The notes beneath the pieces are model-generated. The model saw only the letters and a list, made by a program, of their open reading frames with translations. It was not told the origin of the DNA and searched no databases. From contig CANHVY010000013.1 of the NCBI GenBank assembly GCA_947464185.1, positions 1-64,000 on the forward strand: 64,000 bases of DNA, written 5' to 3'. The DNA comes from Burkholderiales bacterium (lineage in GTDB: Bacteria; Pseudomonadota; Gammaproteobacteria; Burkholderiales; Burkholderiaceae_C). Each line of letters begins with the position of its first letter. Positions within the stretch are counted from its first letter, which is position 1. This document shows, piece after piece, positions 51,686 to 60,923 of the stretch. Position numbers and translations under genes: made by a program.

Positions 51686-52627
51686 ATGCTGTCCTTCCTC
51701 TTCCGCAGACTGCTTTCCACCCTCCCGGTGCTGGGGGTGGTGGCGGTGCTCGTCTTCCTGATGTTGCGCCTGACGCCGGGTGATCCGGCGGCGGTGCTGG
51801 CCGGTGACCAGGCCACCACCGAACAGATCGCGATGATCCGCGCCAACCTGGGGCTGGACCGGTCCATCCCCGAACAGTTCCTGATCTGGTTCGGACACCT
51901 GCTCCAGGGCGATCTGGGGCAGTCGTATTACTACAAGATGCCGGTGACCGAGCTCATCGCGCAGCGCATCGAGCCCACCTTGTCGCTGGCGGTGATCACC
52001 ATCACCATGGCGGTGTCTGTGGCCGTGCCCCTGGGCGTGCTGGCAGCCTGGCGCTTTGGCAGCTGGCTCGACCGCGGGGTGATGGCGTTTTCGGTGGCGG
52101 GGTTCTCGGTACCCGTGTTCGTCTCGGCCTATCTGCTGATCTGGTTGTTCTCACTGAAGCTGGGCTGGTTCCCGGTGCAGGGATACAAGCGCATGTCGGG
52201 GGGCTTCGGCCCCTGGCTGTACCACCTGCTGCTGCCGGCGTTCACGCTGTCGCTGATCTACATCGCGCTGATCGCCCGTGTCACCCGGGCTTCCGTGCTG
52301 GAGACCCTGGGCGAGGACTACATCCGCACCGCCCGTGCCAAGGGCCTGCCCGAGGCGCTGGTGCTCAAGCGCCACGCGCTGGCCAACGCGGCGGTGCCCA
52401 TTGCCACCGTCATCGGCATCGGTATCGCCTTGCTCATCGGCGGGGTGGTGGTCACCGAGTCGGTCTACGCCATTCCGGGCCTGGGTCGGCTGACGGTGGA
52501 CGCCGTGCTGGCGCGCGACTTCCCCACCGTGCAGGGCGTGATCCTGCTGTTCTCCTTCGTCTACGTGCTCGTCAATCTGCTGGTCGACCTGTCCTATGTC
52601 TTCTTCGACCCCCGGATCAGGTACTGA
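51686..52627 (+). CDS. ABC transporter permease (DppB type)
   Basis: This 313-residue inner-membrane permease has six predicted helices. It has the N-terminal FRRLLSTLPVLGVV...LTPGDPAAV hallmark and the EAA loop (DYIRTARAKGLPEALVLKRHALANA). ATG 51686 has CCTCCTGAGC upstream but no canonical SD. It overlaps the second permease gene by 32 bp. Confidence 0.93.
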   Translation: MLSFLFRRLLSTLPVLGVVAVLVFLMLRLTPGDPAAVLAGDQATTEQIAMIRANLGLDRSIPEQFLIWFGHLLQGDLGQSYYYKMPVTELIAQRIEPTLSLAVITITMAVSVAVPLGVLAAWRFGSWLDRGVMAFSVAGFSVPVFVSAYLLIWLFSLKLGWFPVQGYKRMSGGFGPWLYHLLLPAFTLSLIYIALIARVTRASVLETLGEDYIRTARAKGLPEALVLKRHALANAAVPIATVIGIGIALLIGGVVVTESVYAIPGLGRLTVDAVLARDFPTVQGVILLFSFVYVLVNLLVDLSYVFFDPRIRY

Positions 52628-53543
52628 TTTCGAGACGCTGTCGGTCGAGTCCGCCTCGATCGTCACGCAACGCACGGCCTGGCAGCGCGTCAAGGCCAAC
52701 CTGTCCGTGCGCATCGGCGGCGGGGTGATCGCGCTGCTGGTCTTGATCTCTGTGCTGGCCCCCTGGCTGGGCACGGTGGACCCGACGCTGTTCGATCCCG
52801 CCAGTCGTGACCTGCTGCCGGGTCAGGTGGGCGAGATCACCACGCTGGAAGGCGAGACGCTCAAGCACCGCTTTCTGATGGGGTCCGACAGCTTCGGCCG
52901 CGACATCCACAGCCGGGTGATCTACGGCACGCAGGTCTCGTTGATCGTCGGCGTGTGCACGGCTGTGCTGGCGCTGGCGCTGGGCATCGTGCTGGGCCTG
53001 GTGTCGGGCTTCGTGCGCTGGCTGGATGGCTTCCTGATGCGCATCATGGACGGCCTGATGGCCATTCCCGCCATCCTGATCGCCATTGCGCTGGTGGCCA
53101 TGTGGCGTGGCAGCCTGCTGACGGTGGTGGTGGCCATCGCCATCCCCGAGATTCCGCGTGTCACGCGCCTGGTGCGCTCGCTCGTCCTGAGCATCCGCGA
53201 GGAGCCCTACGTCGAGGCGGCCATCTCGCTGGGCACGCCCACCTGGAAGATCATGTGGCGGCACATCCTGCCCAACACCGTGGCGCCGCTGGTGGTGCAG
53301 GGCACCTTCATCTGCGCCTCGGGCATCCTCACCGAGGCCATCCTGTCCTTCCTGGGCGTGGGGCTGCCGCCCGACATTCCCACCTGGGGCAATGTCATGG
53401 CCGAGGGCCGCGCGCAGTTCAACCAGTACCCGCACAACATCTTCTTCCCGGGCGTCTTCCTCGCGCTCACGGTGCTGGCGGTGAACATCCTGGGCGACGG
53501 CCTGCGCGACACGCTGGACCCGAAGATGGCCAAGCGCGGGTGA
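52596..53543 (+). CDS. ABC transporter permease (DppC type)
   Basis: This 315-residue permease has the DppC hallmark HRFLMGSDSFGRDIHSRVIYG and an EAA loop (EEPYVEAAISLGTPTWKIMWRHILPN). The ATG at 52596 lies inside the dppB-like gene. The N-terminal ~30 residues are soluble. It forms a heterodimer with the preceding permease. Confidence 0.93.
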   Translation: MSSSTPGSGTDFETLSVESASIVTQRTAWQRVKANLSVRIGGGVIALLVLISVLAPWLGTVDPTLFDPASRDLLPGQVGEITTLEGETLKHRFLMGSDSFGRDIHSRVIYGTQVSLIVGVCTAVLALALGIVLGLVSGFVRWLDGFLMRIMDGLMAIPAILIAIALVAMWRGSLLTVVVAIAIPEIPRVTRLVRSLVLSIREEPYVEAAISLGTPTWKIMWRHILPNTVAPLVVQGTFICASGILTEAILSFLGVGLPPDIPTWGNVMAEGRAQFNQYPHNIFFPGVFLALTVLAVNILGDGLRDTLDPKMAKRG

Positions 53544-53547
53544 TGCA

Positions 53548-55197
53548 GTGAAGGACACCACGGCAAGCGACGCCCCCATCCTCGAGGTCAGGAACCTGAG
53601 CATTGCGCTGCCGGCGGGCGGCGACCGTGCCAGCGCCGTGCGGCACGTCAGCTTCACGGTGGGCCGCGGCGAGATCGTGTGCCTGGTGGGCGAGTCGGGC
53701 TCGGGCAAGTCGGTCATCGCCCAGGGCGTGATGGGCCTGCTGCCCAAGACCCTGCCCGTCACCTCGGGTCAGATCCTGCTGCAGGGCGAGGACATCACGC
53801 ACGCGCCGCTGGCGCGCCTGCGCGAGTTGCGCGCCACGCGCATGTCCATGATCTTCCAGGAGCCCATGACCGCGCTGAACCCGGTCATGACCTGCGGCGA
53901 CCAGATTGATGAGGTGTTGCGCCAGCACACGCCGATGAGCGCCGAGCAGCGCCGTGCCAAGGTGCTGGAGATCGTGCGCGAGGTGCTGCTGCCCGACCCC
54001 GAGCGCATCATCGCCAGCTACCCGCACCAACTCTCGGGCGGGCAGCGTCAGCGCATCATGATCGCCATGGCCCTGGTGCTGGACCCGGTGCTGCTGATCG
54101 CAGACGAGCCCACCACGGCCCTGGACGTCACCACGCAGGCGCAGATCCTGAAGCTGGTGCTGGACCTGCAGAAGCGCCATGGCACAGGGGTGCTGTTCAT
54201 CACGCACGACTTCGGTGTCGTGGCCGAGATCGCGCACCGCGTGGCCGTGCTGCGACTGGGGGACCTGGTGGAGATGGGCCCGCGCGACGAGGTGCTGCGG
54301 CGCCCGGAGCACGCCTATACCCGCATGCTGATGTCGTCGGTGCCCACGCTGCGCGTGGACGAGCGGCCGGTGGATGCCTCGGCGCCCGTGGTGCTGAAGG
54401 TCCACGGCCTGGACAAGACCTATGACGACCGAAGCTGGTTCGGCAAGCGCCGCCAGGTCCACGCCGCCAAGGACGTGAGCTTCGAGATCCGCCGTGGCCA
54501 GACCCTGGGCATCGTGGGCGAATCCGGTTCGGGCAAGAGCACGGTGGCCCGCTGCATCGCCCGCCTGATCGACCCCAGCGCCGGCTCGGTGCTGCTGGGG
54601 GGCGCGCTGCCCGGTGAGCAGGCGGCCGAGATCGCCACCCTGTCGGCCTCCGCCCTGCGGCCGTTACGGCGGCGCGTGCAGATCGTTTTTCAGGACCCGT
54701 ACCGCTCGCTCAACCCGCGCATGACCATCGCCAAGGCCATGATCGAGGGGCCGGTGAACTACGGGCTGAGTCAGTCCGCAGCCCTGGAGCGTGCCCGCGG
54801 ACTGCTGGACCTGGTGCGCATGGACGCCAGTGCCCTGCCGCGCTACCCCCACCAGTTCTCCGGCGGCCAGCGTCAGCGCCTGTGCATCGCCCGCGCATTG
54901 ATGATGGAGCCCGAACTGCTGATCGCCGATGAGGCTGTCTCAGCCTTGGACGTCTCGGTGCAGGCCCAGGTGCTCAAGCTCTTCGAGGAGATCCGTGAGC
55001 GCCTGAAGCTGGCCATGCTCTTCATCACCCACGACCTGCGCGTGGCCTCGCAGGTGTGCGACTTCCTGGCCGTGATGTCGCGCGGCGAGGTGGTGGAGAT
55101 AGGCCCTGCGCACCAAGTGTTCGGCGCGCCGCAGCACGCCTATACCCAGGCGCTGTTCAGCGCGGCGCCGGGGCGTGATTTCAACTTCGGTGCTTGA
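53548..55197 (+). CDS. Fused ABC transporter ATPase (DppD-DppF type)
   Basis: This 549-residue protein carries two complete nucleotide-binding domains. NBD1 has [26 protein letters not shown] and [15 protein letters not shown]2 (from about residue 275) has [28 protein letters not shown] and [12 protein letters not shown]. In NBD2 the catalytic Asp-Glu is followed by Ala instead of Pro. The start is GTG 53548. The fusion replaces separate DppD and DppF. Confidence 0.94.
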   Translation: MKDTTASDAPILEVRNLSIALPAGGDRASAVRHVSFTVGRGEIVCLVGESGSGKSVIAQGVMGLLPKTLPVTSGQILLQGEDITHAPLARLRELRATRMSMIFQEPMTALNPVMTCGDQIDEVLRQHTPMSAEQRRAKVLEIVREVLLPDPERIIASYPHQLSGGQRQRIMIAMALVLDPVLLIADEPTTALDVTTQAQILKLVLDLQKRHGTGVLFITHDFGVVAEIAHRVAVLRLGDLVEMGPRDEVLRRPEHAYTRMLMSSVPTLRVDERPVDASAPVVLKVHGLDKTYDDRSWFGKRRQVHAAKDVSFEIRRGQTLGIVGESGSGKSTVARCIARLIDPSAGSVLLGGALPGEQAAEIATLSASALRPLRRRVQIVFQDPYRSLNPRMTIAKAMIEGPVNYGLSQSAALERARGLLDLVRMDASALPRYPHQFSGGQRQRLCIARALMMEPELLIADEAVSALDVSVQAQVLKLFEEIRERLKLAMLFITHDLRVASQVCDFLAVMSRGEVVEIGPAHQVFGAPQHAYTQALFSAAPGRDFNFGA

Positions 55198-55218
55198 TGG
55201 ACCACGCTGGCCGCTGCG

Positions 55219-56499
55219 TCACGGGAACAGGAAGTCCACCACCGCCGAGGCGGTGATGCTCACCGTCACGGCGACCGGACCCTGGGTGACGCCCGCCGCG
55301 GTGGCCCGGACCTCGTAAACCCCGGCCACCGCAGTCGCCGGTGCAAACGACAGCGCCGCGCCGCTGGCCGAGAAGGCCGCCACCACCGGCGCCACCACCG
55401 GCAGTCCGAAGCGGTACTCGCCCGTCTGCGCATCCACCATCATGCGAGCAATCTCGAAGGCCGGCCCACCCGGCCCGAGCGCCTGGTGCACCTGGACCAG
55501 GGCGTCCAGCCCCAGGGTCGTGGCAGGGGCGGTCACCCGGCCCTGGACGGTGCCGCAGTCGCAGGCCAGCGGCGCCAGGGGAGTGTCGGACACGTCGGTG
55601 AGGGTGTCCGGCAGCACCTTGACACCCGTGATGACGGCGGTCGTACGGCCAGGCACCGTGATCACCAGGTCGTAGGTGCCGGGTGCGACAGGTGTCAGGC
55701 GGAAGGCCCCCGTCGCGAGGTCGGGCGCCGTCGCCTTGACCACCGAGCCGCCCGTCTGCAGGGTCACCGCGGCTCCAGCCACTGCGGACAGGTCGAGGTG
55801 GCCGCGTACGCCAGACAGGTAGCGCGGCGTCACCCGCAGCACGGGCTTGAGCAGGTGACGCCCGCCCGCGCCCGCCCGCACCACCGACTGGCAGGCATCG
55901 AAGTCGATCACCACGTCGGCGATCTGATCGGCAGACACGTCGATGTTGACGTTCATCTTCAGGCCGCTCTGCAGGGCGCTCGGGGTCTCCAGAGCCACTG
56001 CCGTCTGGCCGGTGGGCTGCACCGCGTTGGCCTGCGGGGCGGCAGCCGTGTTCTCGGCCAGCACCAGGCGCAGCTGGGTGTAGCGCCCCGGCTCCAGCGG
56101 GATCTGGCCGAGCTCGTGCAGGGCGCCGTTGTTGAACTTCAGCAGATCGATCCTCTGCGGGCTGGGCAGGGTGATCGCAGCCCAGCCGGCATCGTCCTCG
56201 GCGGCGGTGGGGCTCTTGTGGGCGCGGACTTCGCGCACGGTCACGAACACCGCGTCGTAGCCGCAGGCCGGTGCATCGGTGAGGGCCACACGCAAGGTGC
56301 CCAGGTCGGCCGGGCTGGCAGTGGGCGAAAAGGTGGGTGAAGAAGTGGGTGAGGAAGTAGGTGAAGAAGTAGGTGAAGAAGTAGGTGAAGAAGTAGGTGA
56401 AGACCCCCCGCCGCCACACGCTGACAGCAGCCCGGCACACAGAAGAACTGCGCCGGCGGCGAACCGAGCCAAGAAACGTGAGAGCGAAGTGCTGTTCAT
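55219..56499 (-). CDS. DUF4382-type lipoprotein
   Basis: This 426-residue protein starts at ATG 56499. It has a lipoprotein signal peptide with lipobox LLSAC followed by GGGG, so it is probably anchored in the outer membrane. An SPTS tandem-repeat linker (residues about 33-60) leads to a DUF4382-like domain (LRVALTDAPACGYDAVFVTVREVRAH). Carboxypeptidase-regulatory-like repeats follow (VAPGTYDLVITVPGRTTAV). Function unknown. It converges on the transporter operon and is divergent from mlrC. Confidence 0.82.
   Translation of the reverse strand: MNSTSLSRFLARFAAGAVLLCAGLLSACGGGGSSPTSSPTSSPTSSPTSSPTSSPTFSPTASPADLGTLRVALTDAPACGYDAVFVTVREVRAHKSPTAAEDDAGWAAITLPSPQRIDLLKFNNGALHELGQIPLEPGRYTQLRLVLAENTAAAPQANAVQPTGQTAVALETPSALQSGLKMNVNIDVSADQIADVVIDFDACQSVVRAGAGGRHLLKPVLRVTPRYLSGVRGHLDLSAVAGAAVTLQTGGSVVKATAPDLATGAFRLTPVAPGTYDLVITVPGRTTAVITGVKVLPDTLTDVSDTPLAPLACDCGTVQGRVTAPATTLGLDALVQVHQALGPGGPAFEIARMMVDAQTGEYRFGLPVVAPVVAAFSASGAALSFAPATAVAGVYEVRATAAGVTQGPVAVTVSITASAVVDFLFP
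56342..56401. repeat. 12-bp tandem repeat coding for (SPTS)n
   Basis: Five tandem units of GAAGTAGGTGAA type (the first with GGG/GAG variants) encode repeated Ser-Pro-Thr-Ser in the lipoprotein linker. Further degenerate units code SPTF and SPTA. The unit is a multiple of three, so copy-number change would alter linker length without shifting the frame. Confidence 0.9.
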
Positions 56500-56569
56500 G
56501 TGGTTTGGAGGCTCGAGGCCCGTGGTGGTGATCTTCAACCGATGCTGAGGCTGATGCGATGATCACGAG

Positions 56570-58066
56570 ATGCGTATCCTCATCGCCGGGTTTCAGCACG
56601 AGACCAACACCTTCGCCCCCAGCCTGGCCGACTGGGCCGCCTTCACCCGGGGCGATTCCTTTCCCGCTTTTGTGCGTGGCGCCGCCATGCAGGCGCAGAT
56701 GACGGGCATCAACATCCCCGTGGGCGGCTTCATCGACGCGGCCAAGAGCCACGGATGGACCCTGCTGCCTTCGTGCTGGGCCGGGGCCATCCCCTCGTCC
56801 TACGTCACGCGGGACGCCTTCGAGCGCATTGCCGGGGCGATCGTCGACGATGTGCGTGCCGCCCTGGCCGGTGGCGAGCTGGATGGCATCTACCTGGACC
56901 TGCACGGCGCCGCGGTGGCCGAGCATGCCGACGATGCCGAGGGCGAACTGCTGCAGCGCCTGCGCGACATCGTCGGCCCCAGCCTGCCCATCGTGGTGAG
57001 CCTGGACCTGCACGCCAACGTCACGCAGCGCATGTGGGCGCTGGCCGATGCGCTGGTGTCCTACCGCACCTATCCGCACGTGGACATGGCTGACACCGGC
57101 GCGCTGGCCGCGGAACTGATGGCACGACGCCTGCGGGCCGGGCGCAAGGAGCCGATGCACATGCGGCGCCTGCCCTACCTCATCGCGCTGAACTCGCAGA
57201 GCACCTTCATGGAGCCCGCCAAGTCGTTGTACGAGCGTTTGGTGGCGCTGGACCGCGAGTACGGCACCGTGCTGAGCTTCTGCCCCGGTTTCCCCGCCTC
57301 GGACTTCGACGAGTGCGGCCCCACGGTGTGGGGCCATGGCGAGCGTGCGCATGCGGCGGTGGAGGCGCTGTACGCCGCAGTGGCTGAGCCCACGCAATGG
57401 CAGGGCGAGGTGCTCTCGGCCCATGACGCCGCCCAGCGCGCCCTGGCCCTGGCGGAAACCGCCGGTCAACCGGTGGTGGTGGCCGACACGCAGGACAACC
57501 CCGGCGCCGGCGGCGACAGCAACACCACCGGCATGCTGCATGCGTTACTGGCGCAGGGGGCCGGCAAGCGCTTCCCCGGCCAGGTGGCGCTGGGGCTGCT
57601 GTTCGATCCCGAGGCCGGGCGCGCTGCGCTGGAAGCTGGCGTGGGTGCGGAGCTGGAACTGGCTCTGGGCCAATCCGTGCCCACCTTCGGCGGGACCAGC
57701 GATGCGCCCGTGCGTGGCCGCTTCAAGGTGCTGGCGGTGAGCGACGGCGTGTGCACCCTCAAGGGCCCGATGATGCGCGGCCTGACCGTGCGCCTGGGCG
57801 CGAGCGCCTGCCTCGAGATCGAGGGCATCCGCGTGGCCGTGGTCAGCGGCAAGAAGCAGCTTCTTGACCGCGAACTGCTGCGAATGGTGGGCATCCACCC
57901 CGAGCAGATGCGCGTCATCGTGGTCAAGAGCTCGGTGCACTTCCGCGCCGACTTCCAGCCCAACGCCAGCCATGTGCTGGTGGCCAAGGCCGCCGGCCCC
58001 ATGGCCGCCGTGCCGGCTGACCTGCCTTGGAAGAAGCTCTCGCCGACCACGCGACGGGGGCCTTGA
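56570..58066 (+). CDS. MlrC / M81-family metallopeptidase-like protein
   Basis: This 498-residue protein is homologous to MlrC, the microcystin-degradation metalloprotease. Zinc-type ligands are visible in GFQHETNTF, YLDLHGAAVAEH and VSLDLHANVTQ. A C-terminal MlrC domain contains SGKKQLLDRELLRMVGI and VVKSSVHFRADF. Such genes are common beside peptide ABC transporters in Burkholderiales, where they probably hydrolyse imported amide compounds. The ATG at 56570 has GAGATGC but no strong SD. Confidence 0.9.
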   Translation: MRILIAGFQHETNTFAPSLADWAAFTRGDSFPAFVRGAAMQAQMTGINIPVGGFIDAAKSHGWTLLPSCWAGAIPSSYVTRDAFERIAGAIVDDVRAALAGGELDGIYLDLHGAAVAEHADDAEGELLQRLRDIVGPSLPIVVSLDLHANVTQRMWALADALVSYRTYPHVDMADTGALAAELMARRLRAGRKEPMHMRRLPYLIALNSQSTFMEPAKSLYERLVALDREYGTVLSFCPGFPASDFDECGPTVWGHGERAHAAVEALYAAVAEPTQWQGEVLSAHDAAQRALALAETAGQPVVVADTQDNPGAGGDSNTTGMLHALLAQGAGKRFPGQVALGLLFDPEAGRAALEAGVGAELELALGQSVPTFGGTSDAPVRGRFKVLAVSDGVCTLKGPMMRGLTVRLGASACLEIEGIRVAVVSGKKQLLDRELLRMVGIHPEQMRVIVVKSSVHFRADFQPNASHVLVAKAAGPMAAVPADLPWKKLSPTTRRGP

Positions 58067-58447
58067 TCGCGGGCAGTCCTCGTTCCCGCAGGTCGGCTAC
58101 AGGCCGCTTCCCTGGTCATCCAGACGCGGCTGGAGGCCAAGCAAGCCGACTGATGATTCTTGCGAAAAGCTAAGGCTTGTCTTTAGACTTTCACGGAAAG
58201 AATGGCTCATGTTTCAGCTGCCGGTTCAACTTTGCAGCTCAGGAGCGGAGCCGCGATAGCGCGCGCCTTCGGCGTTTCCGAGCTGCCCTGCAGTGTCGGC
58301 GGGTGGACGCAAGCCTTTGCCAGGTGTTGCTGACCAAGGCGTCTTCGCTGGCATGGATACTGTCTTTCCCCAATTCCCGCCGTGACATCGGCATTGCACA
58401 TTCAGGGATTGACCCCCACCGATCCATCCATCACCGGAGACCAGTCC
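58067..58447. other. Intergenic region before tctC-like gene
   Basis: These 381 bases hold no complete gene. A short open stretch ending in LVIQTRLEAKQAD and a stop (about 58107-58153) could be a gene 3'-end remnant, but no source was identified. An ACCGGAGA ribosome site precedes the downstream ATG. Confidence 0.4.
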
Positions 58448-59431
58448 ATGAAAGTCAATCGCCGCCACCTCATCCAGGCCTGTGCCGCTGCGCTGCTGCC
58501 TGCCGCCGGCACCTCGCGTGCCCAGGCTGCCTTGGAGACCGTGAAGATCATCACCGGCTTTCCGCCGGGAGGCACCTCGGACACCATCTGCCGCCGCGTG
58601 GCGGCCAAGCTGGCGCCAGGCTACGGCCGAAGCGTGGTGGTGGAGAACCGCACCGGTGCCGGCGGCCAGATCGCCATCCAGGGCGTGCGCACCCTGCCGC
58701 CCGATGGCGCCACGATCCTGCAGACGCCGATGTCCATGCTCGGCGTCTACCCGCACATCTATCGCAAGCTGGCCTACGACCCGGTGGCTGACCTTTCGCC
58801 CGTCACCCTGGGCTGCACCTTCGACTTCGGGTTCGCGGTGGGCCCGGCCGTGCCGGCTTCGGTGCGCAACGTCGCGGATTTCCTCGCCTGGTGCAAGGCC
58901 AACCCGGCGCAGGCGAACTTCGGCTCGCCTGCGGCCGGCTCGGTGCCCCACTTCATCGGCGTGCTGCTGGGCCGCAGCGCCAACGTGGACCTCAAGCACG
59001 TGCCCTATCGCGGCACGCAGCCGGCCATCCTGGAGATGATCGGCGGGCAGATCCAGGCGGTGTCAGGGCCCATCGGTGAGTTCACGCAGCACGTGGCCGC
59101 GGGCAAGTGCCGCCTGCTGGCCGCCACGGGTGCGGCCCGCAGCCGCTTTGCGCCCGACACCCCCACCCTGGTGGAGCAGGGTCTGCGCGACATGGCCTTC
59201 AGCGAGTGGTTCGGCTTCTTCCTGCCCGGCAAGGCGCCGGCCGACGTGGTGCAGCGCGCCAACACGGCGCTGCGTGCGGCCCTGGCCGACAAAGAGACGG
59301 TGGACGGGCTGGCGCTGATGGGCCTGGAGGCTAAGTCCTCCACGCCCGCCGAGTTGGCCGCCATGCTGAAGGCCGACACCGACCGCTGGGGCCCCATCGT
59401 GAAATCCATCGGGTTCACGGCGGAGAGTTGA
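58448..59431 (+). CDS. Bug/TctC-family tripartite tricarboxylate receptor
   Basis: This 327-residue periplasmic binding protein has a signal peptide (RRHLIQACAAALLPAAGTSRAQA). The family motifs are VKIITGFPPGGTSDTICR, ENRTGAGGQIA and LKHVPYRGTQPAILEMIGGQI. Such receptors bind carboxylates and are greatly expanded in Burkholderiales. No tctA/tctB membrane genes lie nearby, so it is an orphan receptor. The start is ATG 58448. Confidence 0.92.
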   Translation: MKVNRRHLIQACAAALLPAAGTSRAQAALETVKIITGFPPGGTSDTICRRVAAKLAPGYGRSVVVENRTGAGGQIAIQGVRTLPPDGATILQTPMSMLGVYPHIYRKLAYDPVADLSPVTLGCTFDFGFAVGPAVPASVRNVADFLAWCKANPAQANFGSPAAGSVPHFIGVLLGRSANVDLKHVPYRGTQPAILEMIGGQIQAVSGPIGEFTQHVAAGKCRLLAATGAARSRFAPDTPTLVEQGLRDMAFSEWFGFFLPGKAPADVVQRANTALRAALADKETVDGLALMGLEAKSSTPAELAAMLKADTDRWGPIVKSIGFTAES

Positions 59432-59911
59432 GCGGCCAGGGCGCCTGCCCGTCGCCCCGTCCCACCCTTCAGTCTTTCGGTGCGCCCTCCGCGGCCCCCG
59501 CGGCCTCGCACATCGGTACGATGTCTTTGAAGAAGTCCAAACGACTGACATGAGCCAACCATTTGCTGGTACTCAAGTCCGCTGGCCTGCGCCGGTGTCG
59601 GGAGTACAGGCCACCCGAATTGGAGCGCGACATCCCGGTGCTTGGCCTGCGTCGGCGCGCGGCTGGGCACGAGCCTGATGATCGCCGTGTCCGGCTGGGT
59701 GCTTGTGGCCGCCGAGCCGGCGCGTGCCTGATTGCCTGCAGGGTTGCAGGAGTTGTCAAACTAGCGCCTGGCGTTTCTCTTCATGGCCTTGCCTGGCCTG
59801 TTGTTCGTGCCGCTGACCCGCCTGTACCTGCCTGCGGTTCGGGCGGCCCGCGCGGCCTGATGGGGCCTGTCGCCGGCGCTGCAACCGGCCATGCAACAGC
59901 CGTTCGGCGGA
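59432..59911. other. Gene-poor region with decayed coding remnants
   Basis: About 480 bases lie between the tctC-like gene and the LuxR gene. A plus-strand hydrophobic stretch ending LLFVPLTRLYLPAVRAARAA and a stop (59860-59862) resembles the tail of a membrane transporter. A minus-strand tail ending FFKDIVPMCEAAG... lies near 59470-59560. Neither has a start or an identifiable family, so both are probably remnants. Confidence 0.4.
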
Positions 59912-60853
59912 TCAGGTGGCGCCTTGCACGCCCGGTACCGCCGACGTGAAGGCGAGCCGGGTGGCGGCAGGCCGCGACTGGAACACCTCCAGCGGATCCG
60001 CACCCGTGTCCGGGTCGGCCAGCGGAATGCATTGCACGAACAAGGCCAGCAACTCGGCCTGGCTGGTGATGTCGAGCTTCTGGTGAATGTTGCGGCGATG
60101 AATCTTCACCGTGCCCTCGGCAATGCCGAGCCGCTCGCCAATCAGTTGGCTGCTGTAGCCCAGCAGGAGGTAGCGCAGCACCACATGCTCGCGCGCGGTG
60201 AGCACCGAGGCGCCGAAGCACTGCGTGGTGAGGTCGATCTTGCGCTGCACCAGGTCGTTCACGCGCTCGGGCTCCAGCGCCGTGGCCGACACCAGCGAGT
60301 GCTTGCGCAACAGCTCCTCGACAAACGGCAGCAGCGCTTGCAGTGCCTGGATCTCGCCGTGGGCGAAGCGGGGCCGCCCTGGCCCGCGCACCAGCATCAG
60401 CAGGAAGGCCCAGCCCTGGGCGGTGGCCACCATCAGGTCCAACTCGTCAGCGTGCCCGTGGTTGGCGATGAATCGCTGATGGAACTCGCTGCCGATGAAG
60501 CCGGCGGGCGCGATCTCCTCCAGGCGGTACAGGCCCGATGGCGCCCCAGCGACGAAGTGCTGGTGGATGGGGTCGAAGAGGTAGGGCCCAGCGCTGTAGG
60601 CCTCCCAGGTGAGCGCTCTTTGCGCGTCATCCACCTGGAGAGCGCCATCGTCACCTGCCAGGACGCGCGGGCGCTTGTCGGTGAACAACTGCAGCGCCGA
60701 ATAGGCATCGATGGGCGTGGCCTGACGCAGCAGCGCGAACACCGTATCAAAGATCCCTGGCGTGCCGAGTGCGGCCAGCGCCGAGGTGCAGCTCGCCAGC
60801 AGCGGCGGCGAGGGTGGCAGGTTATCGGTGGCGGACTGCTGCGCAGGCTCCAT
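59912..60853 (-). CDS. LuxR-family transcriptional regulator
   Basis: This 313-residue regulator has an N-terminal ligand/GAF-like part and a C-terminal LuxR helix-turn-helix (about residues 210-275). The key stretches are LTAREHVVLRYLLLGYSSQLIGERLGIAE and GTVKIHRRNIHQKLDI. The start is ATG 60853. It lies 70 bp downstream of the aldehyde dehydrogenase gene on the same strand and may control it and the divergent TonB receptor gene. Confidence 0.88.
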   Translation of the reverse strand: MEPAQQSATDNLPPSPPLLASCTSALAALGTPGIFDTVFALLRQATPIDAYSALQLFTDKRPRVLAGDDGALQVDDAQRALTWEAYSAGPYLFDPIHQHFVAGAPSGLYRLEEIAPAGFIGSEFHQRFIANHGHADELDLMVATAQGWAFLLMLVRGPGRPRFAHGEIQALQALLPFVEELLRKHSLVSATALEPERVNDLVQRKIDLTTQCFGASVLTAREHVVLRYLLLGYSSQLIGERLGIAEGTVKIHRRNIHQKLDITSQAELLALFVQCIPLADPDTGADPLEVFQSRPAATRLAFTSAVPGVQGAT

Positions 60854-60923
60854 GCCGCGGAAGTCTAGGGCAAGGGCGCTCGTTGGCCAGCGCCGCGAGA
60901 TCGGCGTCGTGAGCATGCAGGCG

